Of a DNA stretch of 37,648 bases, positions 17,446-26,374 are shown piece by piece; the first letter of the stretch is position 1, and every line of letters begins with the position of its first letter. The notes under the pieces were generated by a model. That model did not search any database. It was given only the letters and a program-made list of their open reading frames with translations, and was not told the origin of the DNA. The position numbers were made by a program, and so were the translations under genes. The DNA is taken from positions 1 through 37,648 of the forward strand of contig JAISZB010000078.1 of NCBI GenBank assembly GCA_031269465.1. Direction: 5' to 3'. The stretch is from Clostridiales bacterium (GTDB lineage Bacteria; Bacillota; Clostridia; Lachnospirales; WQUN01).

Positions 17446-18989
17446 CTATTGATTTTCCTTTCCAGTCCATGCCTTACTATCACCCATCACCCCATCATAG
17501 CCATCAATATATTCAGTAGCGCCATCGGGGAAGGTAATATTCGAGTGTGGATATCCACTTGCAAAAGGTATAGTTGTTACCTTCCCGTTACAGCGTGGGA
17601 ATATGCCATTTTGTTTATTGAGGTGGTGCTGGAAACCGCAAAGAATGGCTAATAGTGCTTGGTCTATAAGTTTTACGACCACCTCTCTGCGGACATCGCG
17701 AGTCCTGTCGCTTTTCGCAATATCGGCAAGTATAGCTTGATCTGTAAGTTTTCGACAGCCTCTCTGCGTACATCGCAAGCATTGTCGTTTTTCGCATTAT
17801 CCGCAAGGATGGATTGATCAGTCAGTCTCTTTACTGCCGCAATATAAACATCCGCTATTGGATCGTTATTCGCTATCTGAGCCAACATCTGCTGGTAGGT
17901 CAGTTTCTCAACCGCCTTCAATGCCTTTTCTTTATTGTCTCTCATCCATACCGGTTTGAACAGTCCCATAATCAATTTATCGCCTCGCACCTTTGCCACA
18001 ACCGATTCCGGCAGCCCGTCGCACCGCAATGTCAGCGGTTCTTTCCTGCCTAGCAACGGGGAGAGGTCGGTGACGGCAGTGTAGCTGAGGTCAATCTCTT
18101 GCAGGTTCGGCAGCTTTGCCAACACGCTGATGTCTTTGATGTCGCAGTAAACTAAACTCAACTTTTGCAGCTTTCGTCAGTCCGGCCAGCGGTTTCAAAT
18201 CCGTCACCTGCGGTTGGCTGATGTCGAGGGCTTCCAAAGATAAAAGCCGGGATATGGGCGTCAGGTCGCGGAGCGGATTTTGGCAGACGTCCATATCCGT
18301 CAGCGTGACCAAATCTTTCAGCGGCAGCAGGTTTCCGATATAGTTGTCGGCGAGGCAGATTTTCTCCAGCTTTATGCCTGTCAGCGGCGACAGATCAGCG
18401 ATGGATTGCGAGGTCAGCGAGAGCTTCCGTAAATAGTAGATTTTCGAAAGTCCCTCAGGGAACTGATGTCGCCCCGCGTTTCCATCCAAAACCCATCGTC
18501 CGTGTAATAAGAAACCGCGCCCTTGCCCTTGTGCGTTTTGCCGAGGGCGAGGTTCAAAAACGCAGGCGTATTCATTGTGCCGTATATCTGAATGTCGTCA
18601 ATCCGGCTGGTCACTTCGGTCAGATAAATCGATTCGCCCTCGTCAATATTCAGCATGGTGCGCACCGTCATGTCTAAATACCAGTTATCAAAGTTAACAG
18701 GCTAATTCAGTTCATCGACTGTGAAGGGGCGGTTTTTATCCGTCGGCATATCCATGATGGAATCCACGCCGCGCCTAAAGCCGTTCTCCTGCCCGACATA
18801 CAGCCCGGACAGGAACGCAGCGGTGACCAATATGCACACCACCGCCGTGATCAGGAGCTTCCGCCGCAGCCAAAGGATTCTCTTTTCAGCCGCGCCGCCG
18901 AGTGGAATCGCTGGCCGCGGTTTTTTTTGATACACTTTTCAATGATCGGAACAAGTAGCGCGTCTTTAGAATATTTATTCGCAGCCATT
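17446..18989 (-). pseudogene. Ser/Thr kinase C-lobe - TM - LRR - HEAT-like repeat protein, broken
   Basis: Minus-strand pieces join into one protein tail. First comes a kinase C-lobe end (KDALLVPIIEKCIKKN..QRFHSAARLKRE, about 18989-18870). After a frameshift at an A-run follows one membrane helix (KLLITAVVCILVTAAFLSGLY). An in-frame TAG (about 18701) precedes a small beta region, then leucine-rich repeats (LRKLSLTSQSIADLSPLTG, LTDMDVCQNPLRDLTPISR, LEALDISQPQVTDLKPL, LQEIDLSYTAVTDLSPL). Finally come about 28-residue HEAT-like repeats (RLTDQSILADNAKNDNACDV, KLTDQAILADIAKSDRTRDV). At least three frameshifts (near 18480, 18160, 17770) and the missing kinase N-lobe make it inactive. The intact ancestor would be a membrane receptor-type kinase with extracellular repeats. 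Confidence 0.7.
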
Positions 18990-19088
18990 TGAGCAAAATT
19001 GAAATCAAGGAAACGTTGAAAGATAATTAGCTAATATGAATTAGTCTGCCAATTTCCTGATACAGCTTTTTCTCATTTGTAAAGGCAA

Positions 19089-19754
19089 TTATTCTAAATA
19101 TATAATGCAATTTTTCAACTTGACTTCTTTTTTTCTAACAGCAATCAGCATGCTCAAAATTGTTAGTGCAAATAAGAGCCAAGAAACGACTGCAAAAACG
19201 TTCTGGAATCCTAAACCGCTAAAGACGCCTCCAACTATCAAAGCCAAAAAATACAAAGATCCCATTCGCCACATTTTCATGTAAAACCAGTAGCCTATCC
19301 CGCCTGTGACTAGGGTTAAAAGAATAGCGAGAGCTTTCTTTCGATAAACTTTCGGGAGGGTTCCCGCCTCTCGCAACTTTCTCATGTTTTGACGAAATTC
19401 CTTACTCATAGAACGCATAAATAATACCGGCAACGCTGAGAAAAGCTGAATGAGGAGGCCTATAATGCCGCCGCCTAATAAGAATGTTATAGCGACAAAC
19501 ATCCAATTAGTCCCACCTTTGACAACAGTACCATTAACATAATATGCAGCTTGTAGATCTTTAGATTCACTCATCGCAAGTGCGACTAAAGCTGCCAACA
19601 ACAAACTTAGTACATAGCCGACTCCAAACGACTTTTTGCCAGTTATATCGTTGTCTGTATTTATACCGAACTCCTTATATTTCCAGCGGTCAACAGCAAT
19701 GATAATAACAGCTATAATAGACGTTGCAAGAATTGCCAATCCCAAGGCTTCCAT
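19089..19754 (-). CDS. Multi-pass membrane protein, function unknown
   Basis: The 221-residue product starts at ATG 19754 with GAGGAG upstream; a longer start would reach into poor sequence. It has about five to six hydrophobic helices: ALGLAILATSIIAVIIIAV, GVGYVLSLLLAALVALAM, WMFVAITFLLGGGIIGLLI, a central KKALAILLTLVTGGIGYWFY after a basic segment, then SLYFLALIVGGVFSGLGF and VSWLLFALTILSMLIAV. A charged middle loop (SMSKEFRQNMRKLREAG) and a basic C-tail suggest cytoplasmic contact. No transporter or enzyme motif was recognised. It is the first gene of the minus-strand cluster, but 100 bp and the truncated kinase relic separate it from the next gene. Confidence 0.65.
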   Translation of the reverse strand: MEALGLAILATSIIAVIIIAVDRWKYKEFGINTDNDITGKKSFGVGYVLSLLLAALVALAMSESKDLQAAYYVNGTVVKGGTNWMFVAITFLLGGGIIGLLIQLFSALPVLFMRSMSKEFRQNMRKLREAGTLPKVYRKKALAILLTLVTGGIGYWFYMKMWRMGSLYFLALIVGGVFSGLGFQNVFAVVSWLLFALTILSMLIAVRKKEVKLKNCIIYLE

Positions 19755-19800
19755 TTTATTATCTCCTCTTTTTCTCTTGAAAATCAAGCGAAAAAACAAA

Positions 19801-20630
19801 ATGAATATTCAGTTTGATCATGAATTTCTCATGAAAGGTGTGAAATGTCTTTGCAAGTGCAAACTTATCAATAGAGAGTTCCAGGAACGCTTTTCAAGCG
19901 AAGAGGCGTGCGAGCGCGCGCTTTTCGAGTCGAAACGGCCGGAGGGGTTCGTTTGCCCGCATTGCGGCGGCAAGCACTGTTATACGATTTCCACTCGGAG
20001 GCATCTGCTCTATGAATGCTCTGCCTGCGGATATCAGGCTTCAGCGACGGCAGTCTCATATCCATCCGGCCAAGCGGTTTTCCGCGATATATGGCGCATC
20101 TACGGATAAAAGCGGATATTCCGCCCCGTAGCTGTCGAAGGATATCGGCGTCTCGTTTCAGACGGCATGGCCGGCGGTGCATATATTCCGCAAGGGAATG
20201 GCGAGCCGGGACGAAAAATGCTTCCTGTCCGGCATCTCCGGAATGGACGAGGCCTATCTCGGAACTCCCGAAAAAGGCGGCAAGCGCGGTCGAGGAACGA
20301 CGAAAACCTCTGTTTTGGCCGCGCTTTCGCTGGATGCCCTCCGCAATCGCCAATGCGCCAGGCTTGAGGCGGCAGCCAGCGTTTCGGCGAGGATCCTTGC
20401 CCCGCATGCCCGAGCGGCTGGTTGCCATCAGGCGGATTTGCTTTTCGCTGAAAGCGGCTGTCACTTCTCTGAACTCGCTGTTGAAGGGTTCGTCAAGGAG
20501 CTGCCTCCCATCTGTCAATCGTTTTTCACGGCTTTTTGGACTCCAGCCCTTCACGGGCCTCGCTGATCTCAGAGCGCCCGCTGACGGCCTCGAACATTTG
20601 CTAACCATTCAATTCACTGATTAGGGGCAT
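19801..20630 (+). pseudogene. IS1595-family transposase relic, copy A
   Basis: The N-terminal zinc ribbon is intact (GFVCPHCGGKHCYTI, YECSACGYQASATA) after SSEEACERALFESKRPEG. Shifts follow, giving SKDIGVSFQTAWPAVHIFRK and the catalytic-domain start GMDEAYLGTPEKGGKRGRG, where the Asp of MDEAY is the first acidic catalytic residue. Downstream frames are scrambled and the family C-terminus is not readable. About 150 bp from MDEAY onward match copy B (29587) closely. It overlaps divergently with the promoter region of the membrane protein gene at 19754. Confidence 0.8.
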
Positions 20631-20656
20631 GAGGATCCTCCCAAAAGTGTATGCCA

Positions 20657-21034
20657 AGTTTCACGCAAGCAACCTCAGCCGCCTTACGCTCAGCGTATCC
20701 AGCACATCCATGAATTCCGGATTCAGCAGGGCAGCGATCATATTCTCGCATTTTTCAAGCGTTAACAACGCTCCTCATATATGAGTTTAATATGTGGTAA
20801 AAGAAGTTTTAGTTTTCCCATCCTTAATCCACATATATTGCCAAGTTGTATTTCGCAATTTTTTTCCTTGCAGGACGATTCGCAAGCGATAAGCGAAACT
20901 GGTGCATAGCCGACAAGAGTGTTGATTTGCTTAAAAGGAGCTGTCCTGATCTTTTTGCTTAATAACTCTCTTAACCCTATTCCAGGGAATGCATTCTCCC
21001 CACCGGCAGAGAGAGTTAGAAAGCGCAGGATAAT
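20657..21034 (-). pseudogene. Cysteine-containing ORF relic without start codon
   Basis: Minus-strand frame 21034-20762 is open for about 90 codons with no plausible start: LSAGGENAFPGIGLRELLSK, FKQINTLVGYAPVSLIACES, SCKEKNCEIQLGNICGLRMG, then LPHIKLIYEERC. The sequence looks like real protein (four clustered Cys, low in rare codons) and is probably the C-terminal part of a lost gene. A second small frame follows (LEKCENMIAALLNPEFMDVL, DTLSVRRLRLLA, ending about 20659). I do not recognise either family. Lies between IS1595 copy A and the small zinc protein ORF. Confidence 0.35.
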
Positions 21035-21097
21035 GAGGATTTATCGTCGTTTTTGAGGTTGGATCGCATTATGCGCAATACTGTGCATCGGCAATTT

Positions 21098-21310
21098 TTA
21101 CTTCCATATTTCTTCCCATCTTGCACCGCCCATGCCGCCGCATTGCGTACAATCGTTACCCGTGGCATCCCAAACTGAATCGGGATGATTGCATGCTCCT
21201 GCACCGCCATAATAATGACAAACCATGGTTATGTATTTTTTCTTTCCGCAAACTATGCAAACCTCATTTTCGTTTGCAATATAGTTGTCGTTCCGTGATT
21301 TACCGTTCAT
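21098..21310 (-). CDS. Small Cys-rich (zinc-finger-like) protein or fragment
   Basis: The 70-residue ORF contains CIVCGKKK, VCHYYGGAGACNHPD and CTQCGGMGG, i.e. two CxxCG pairs with Cys/His between, so it could bind one or two zinc ions. It ends ARWEEIWK. No ribosome binding site precedes the ATG, and Cys-containing codons (NGCKC) continue upstream to a stop, so it may be the tail of a longer lost gene. No family assigned. Confidence 0.4.
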   Translation of the reverse strand: MNGKSRNDNYIANENEVCIVCGKKKYITMVCHYYGGAGACNHPDSVWDATGNDCTQCGGMGGARWEEIWK

Positions 21311-21329
21311 ACATTTGCAACCATTCTAC

Positions 21330-22480
21330 TTGTGTCCGAATAAACAAGCCATTTCAACACCTAATAATATAAATTTTCAGACATCACGCCCTTATTGCCA
21401 ACAGCGAAGAAAAACATTTTACTTTTATTATAATAAATTAATGCTTTACTATTATCGCTCACAATTCTCGCTTGGCATATGCATTTTTCTTCAAGACATA
21501 TGCAAGCAGATATATCAACGCAACGTCGGCAAGCATAATCAACTCTGAACGCAATACATCAGCTTCATCCAACCAAAGGCTGGATAGCCCATGATTTGAG
21601 GGTTTGATTATAAATAATCGGCAGAAAGCTACGCTAACCATACGCCAACGCAAAACCGGCAAATGATTAAATAAAAGCGGGAACATTCGCCAATTCCATG
21701 GTTGAATTGACCAACAATACCGCGTTTTATCCTGCTTTTAATTGGCATTTAACGGTATATTTCACAATGGACTCTTAGAGGCCTTGCCCTTTGGGCCTTC
21801 GGCTCAGGGCGAAATCATTTTCTTGCTTATGGAAATGAGCGCATATATCATTTCTAAATTTCCTAATGTCCCTTAAGTTGCTCGTATGCATTGCGACTGT
21901 CGGAACTTGTTCAAGCGGCGAAACTATTATGCTGTTTTCTGTTCCTGCAAATCGTAATTACCATTTTTTAGCAAAAATAATTTATTCCATAATTTGGTAA
22001 TAATAGTCTGAATTCTGGCAGGTATAAAATAGGTATAGCAATAAATTTAACAATCATTTTTAAGGTCGATAAAATGCCTGATTTATAAGGTTTCTTAATA
22101 GAAAATCTTTGCAAACACATGAAAAGGGTTCATTTTAATGTATTTAAGCTTTAAGATGCTGGCAATTAAAGGTAAATACTAGGTTCTTGTGCAATTTTTC
22201 AGAATTCAAAATTTCATTTTAGTGATTTTATATAATTTACATATTTATTATAACTATTAAGCTCTAAATTTAATTCCGATATTCATTAAGTTTTATATGT
22301 AATTTAATTATGTTTTAGATATATTTGAATCTTAATTCATAGTAATTCTATCTGAATGATATTGTTTATTATAGGAAATTTATTAACCTGATTTATAAAA
22401 ATTATTTATTAATTATTGCATATATTACGAGTAAAATCAAGTTAAAATCTTAATGATTTGTCATAATTTCGTGAATGCAT
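21330..22480. other. AT-rich gene-free stretch
   Basis: I see no supportable gene, RNA or repeat here. From about 22060 the sequence becomes strongly AT-rich with long A/T runs. A short GC patch (GGCCTTGCCCTTTGGGCC at about 21779) stands out from it. Confidence 0.5.
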
Positions 22481-23040
22481 TCAACTCAAATTCAGAGTAA
22501 TTTGATAATAATGTATATGCTTATATAGAAAAGATTTCATAATCATCAGAGTTGATTTATTAGCTTGATTTTGTTGCAATGCTTGCCTCAAAGCTTGCTT
22601 TTTCTCTTTGGCAACCTTTCTAGAGCCATAAGCGCCACGGCACACCTGCCCTGCGTCTTGGATGAAATCCGCGTGAGAGCATCGTTCCGTCTCTTTTTGC
22701 AAGCGCGGAGACGATGTGGCAAGCAGGGTTCATAAAATTCAAACCTTGCATTGAGGGCTTTTCCTGAGAGAACTATCATCGCTAGCTTTTTAAGGTTGAG
22801 AATTAAGTCCCATTCTCTGATCGCAAAATATACCGATTCGTAGACGCATGCACCGGTTTTGGATGTTGAGCATCCATAGAGGCTCTGCAAATCAAGGTTC
22901 AACAGGAGATTTCATAGGAGTATATGAACCCTGAAATTCATATGCTGAGAAGCAGGAAGAGCTTTGCGCTGAATACTAAAACTATATCCTCCCTGATGGC
23001 CGCTCGAACTTTAAACTCCTTTCTTGAAATCATCCTCCCT
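22481..23040 (-). other. Possible decayed gene between two AT-rich stretches
   Basis: The minus strand has two overlapping ORFs of 73 and 104 codons in different frames (YESVYFAIREWDLILNLKKL, then KVAKEKKQALRQALQQNQAN). Composition is closer to coding DNA than the flanks, suggesting a frameshifted relic, but I cannot name a family and there is no convincing start. Confidence 0.25.
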
Positions 23041-23750
23041 CTCTAAATATCTCATTGTACCGCCTAACGAGCATTGAAGGCGTCCTTTCGCTTGCTACGC
23101 GCAACTATTCATTAAACTGCAAAGATATTTTAATTAAATATTTATCCTTATACAAGTTAAAAATAAAATTATACGTTAATCTTAAGGCATTATATTTTCC
23201 TCTTTAATAAAGCGGATCATAATCAAAAACAATCAGTAGAAAACTTGCAATAGTTGCGACCTTATTGATTTAAACTAATTTCAATTCATAATATATATAA
23301 TGTAAACTATCAATAAACAATTTATATGATAATATTTATGTCAGAATATTATAATCAGCAAGCTTTATACATTAATAATAACATAATAAATATGTTTATA
23401 AGATTATAATTTAATATATAACGTCATATATGATAATTATTTGAGATTATTTATTATAATTTTGATATTATGTAATGAGTTTATGTCGAATTGATAAATC
23501 CTCCAATTTAATATAAACAATATATTGATTATCACTAATTTAAAAAAGAATCATATCTTTGTGCATTATTTTTTTCGCTTTATTGTTTTTATAACAGGCC
23601 ACTTAAATGTAGGATTATGCAACATCCAACCATTCTATAAAAACTTTCTCGCTTTCGTCTGCAAGGAAAGCCGAATACAAATGTCTTTAGCTCGCATACA
23701 GAGACTAGCCACCAGGGAAAGCCTTCTAAATAACCAACTTGCGATGTGGC
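23041..23750. other. Very AT-rich gene-free stretch
   Basis: Most of 23110-23560 consists of A/T runs with TATATA and TTATAA clusters. No gene, RNA or clear iterated motif is supported. Confidence 0.5.
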
Positions 23751-24100
23751 TCATATTTTAGCGAAATGCGAATGCTTCACCACTTTATGGAACTGCGCGG
23801 AATAACATTGCGGAACGTTTTTCTCACAAAATAACCTGTCCTTGTCAAGGATCATTTTAATCTGGGGGAAAAGATTCGGTGCGTGCTGCACCTCATCCAC
23901 AAACACTGGAGGCGGGTTATCCTTGAAAAAGTTCCGCTCTGCTCCACCGCGCTTATGTATTCTAATACAAAGATAATTTTTGCGTCGAACCCATACTTCA
24001 AGCGTATTGCAAGCAAATGACCAACTCCACAAGGCACGCGAGCAAAATCAAAACCGCGCCTTATATCCCCAGCCCTAAAGCGCGGGGCTTTACGGCACAT
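23751..24100 (-). pseudogene. AAA_14/DUF4143-type ATPase fragment
   Basis: The minus strand reads FKDNPPPVFVDEVQHAPNLF PQIK, containing the Walker B/sensor block typical of the DUF4143-associated ATPases (xxYPxPVIIDEIQxAPxLFxxIK). It breaks soon after, with KMILDKDR and a scrambled remainder, and neither Walker A nor the DUF4143 C-terminal region is present. Two frames are needed (23751-24032 and 23852-24100). It is a short relic. Confidence 0.55.
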
Positions 24101-24124
24101 TTGGTAAGCTATAGCACAAACACT

Positions 24125-24480
24125 ATATTTCCTTGTTCAAGAGCGAGGCAGGGAACATTCTAAGTTTTGCGGATTCCGGCAAGATGCAAAACTATAAGGG
24201 CGCATACAGACTGTACAAGACGAGTGGACTTTCCCCGGGCAGTGTGACCGGAAAAGGAACGATAATTGCGGCCATTGGGAAGTTTGGCTTGTACGGACTG
24301 TATCCTGACGGTTCTATTAAGCAAACATATACCCCGAACGGCGCGTATCATGCACTTTGCTCTGAATACAAGGCGATTGCTGACAATTTTTCTGAAAGCG
24401 CACATGAGAGCGGCAAACGTGATTCCTCTATCCTTACCCAACATCACGCCATATCAGTTTTACTGTTGAGTTTGAAGCAT
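24125..24480 (+). pseudogene. Unrecognised fragment next to conjugation-gene relics
   Basis: One frame is open and protein-like (NILSFADSGKMQNYKGAYRL, YKTSGLSPGSV, AIGKFGLYGLYPDGSIKQTY) but has no clear start and loses sense after about 24430. Given its position directly before the TOPRIM relic it may belong to the same conjugative element. I do not recognise the family. Confidence 0.3.
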
Positions 24481-25000
24481 CGGCGTTGTGCGGCTGAGGG
24501 ACGCAACGCAGGACAACGTGCTGTCCATATTCAAAAATCCTGACGGCTCCACAGCAAAAAGCTCTTGCATTAGAACGACAGCAGCTTCCGAGCCACTCAA
24601 ACCGGCTCCGAGGTTGCTTTTTCATTCCGCCGCATCAAGCAGAGCGACATGGTGTACACCTTTGAGGCCCCGACAGATATGCTGAGTTTCATCAGCCTCT
24701 ACCCGAAGGGCTGGCAACAGGACAGCTACGCACCCTCTGCTCGGTGGTCGACCACGCTCTGTTCCGAATGCTGGAGGACAATTCGCATATCCGCAAAGTC
24801 GTGCTGCGCCTTGACAATGATAACGCGGGGCGGGAAGCGATGGAGCGGATCGCGGCGAAGCTGGCCGGGCGCGGATATGACGATGTGATCATTCTGCTCT
24901 CGCAAAACAAGTATTATAACGAAGATATCAAAACCCAAAACGGTATGAAGGCAATTCCCGCCGAACCAACAGAATCAGAAATTACAGAAACGGGCACATC
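24481..25000 (+). pseudogene. DUF3991/TOPRIM-domain protein of conjugative elements, frameshifted
   Basis: Fragments in three frames join into the middle and TOPRIM part of this family: VVRLRDATQDNVLSIFKNPD, VYTFEAPTDMLSFISLYPKG, VDHALFRMLEDNSHIRKVVL, then LRLDNDNAGREAMERIAAKL and GYDDVIILLSQNK. E-x-P in the first block and LDNDNAG (D-x-D) in the second are the TOPRIM acidic motifs. In intact integrative conjugative elements the protein is thought to act in DNA processing or primase-like steps. Frameshifts near 24545, 24650 and 24745 leave no complete product. The VirD4 relic follows in the same direction. Confidence 0.7.
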
Positions 25001-25009
25001 TACAGTCTC

Positions 25010-25300
25010 AACAACATCAAGGGCAAAACTTCGGGCGACGGTCAATACGGCACGGCGCGGTTCGCCTCCAACCGCGAGCTGCAACGCACCTATAGGGAGA
25101 TCCCCTTTGAGCCTGAGCAGTGGCGGAGCAGTCGCAATCTGCCCGATGTGCAGGGCATCATCGTCGGCTGCAAATCCAAAATCGGCGGCACCGTCGCGCT
25201 GGTGGCCGAAGGCGACTTCGCTCGGAACTACGGCAAGATCGCCAAAGAATATTACGGTTACAACATCGTGCTGATCGACCTCCGCGCAGATCAGATTCGC
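25010..25300 (+). pseudogene. VirD4/TraG-type coupling protein relic lacking Walker A
   Basis: Fragments read GQYGTARFASNRELQRTYRE, IPFEPEQWRSSRNLPDVQGI, IVGCKSKIGGTVALVAEGD and then directly FARNYGKIAKEYYGYNIVLI DLR. Type IV coupling proteins have this N-terminal approach to the nucleotide-binding loop, but the roughly 40-residue GxxGxGKT segment expected after EGD is absent; the sequence goes straight to the later RNYG...YYGY block. The two family positions share a GD end, so a deletion between short repeats is likely. The protein would pump DNA to the transfer channel; this one cannot bind ATP. Confidence 0.7.
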
Positions 25301-25699
25301 TTTTGCTTTGCGCATTTTATTTTGGAGCCGCCTTGCCAAGATCCTTGCCGTGCCTTTGCACAGTTAAGCGCGATGTTTCCGCTGCCTGCCGTCCCCGCCA
25401 TGGCTTGTCTACGTTTACACCTTTGATCCTGGAGGCTCAAAATCGATAGGGAAAGTCTGCGCGTACAGATCAAAACAAAGCGGTTCTCGCGGGAAAAGTC
25501 TGCCTCACTGCTGATCACTAACTATTTGAGGTTGTTTTGATGGATTTTCGAACGATCAGGTAGAGCTTGAGAACGAACCATTTATGGCTTAAGCATTTGT
25601 TGACATCATCTGCAATTTGCTGTAATATCTAATGACCACGCTAGATATCTTTTCTGCGCTTCGACAGACTTCTTCGAGTCTCATTTTAATGGGTATAAT

Positions 25700-25945
25700 G
25701 CTTTTCATTGGAAATTTATAGTATAATTCATGCAGGCTTCCGTTGGCTTCTTCAGAAATCTATAAACTGTGAGAATTGAAGCGGTTGCGCCGAACTTGAC
25801 GTTTATTGCGCAGGCCGCTTCCCTGAGAGTTCTTGGCGGATTCGCGTCGATATATGCAAACAGTTTCGCTCTGATGCCGTCAAGCCTCTGCTTGCTCGCA
25901 ACCTTCTTCTTGTCGAATGCAAAGGAAAAATCAGCGGCTATTATA
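25700..25945 (-). pseudogene. IS630-type transposase helix-turn-helix fragment
   Basis: The minus strand reads KKKVASKQRLDGIRAKLFAY, IDANPPRTLREAACAINVKF, GATASILTVYRFLKKP, the winged-helix part typical of IS630-like transposases (TLxEAAxxxxxxFGxxxSxxTVYRxLK). The catalytic DDE region is missing; the frame ends soon after NYTINF. The 25301-25699 stretch before it holds only scraps (for example RVQIKTKRFSREKSASLL) that I cannot place. The 25946-26374 stretch is AT-rich without genes. Confidence 0.55.
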
Positions 25946-26374
25946 ATTTTTCATGTTTTTTGCAGGCATTTTAGCAGATTCCAAGCATTAGAACCATAAT
26001 AAATAATAGCTCTTTGAATTGCTTTTGCCTAAAGGAAGCGCATAAATCAAATCAGCCTATTTTGCGTACATAAAACAGCTCCCAGAATATGCGACTGATA
26101 TAACATTTATAAGGGCTATTATACTAAATTGCATATAATTATTAAAGAAAACATTTAAGGCTGCTTTGCTGCATTTTTTAAGCTTGGATATTTACCCCCT
26201 TATATAATTCTTTTAGATATATGCAATTTATAATACATTTTTGACATCTAATATATGCAAAAAGATAAAACTTAAATGTCATTTATATTATATAAAGTAA
26301 TTCTCATTTCGAGTATCGTGTTGATAGCTTGTAAGCCTGATGCAAACTGCATGCATGTCAAGGGAGGGGCTACT

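Noticed and set aside
19868..20608. 246-codon minus-strand ORF
   Set aside because: It is the antisense of the IS1595 transposase relic.
24125..25300. Functional conjugative transfer module
   Set aside because: All recognisable genes in it are frameshifted or lack essential motifs such as Walker A.
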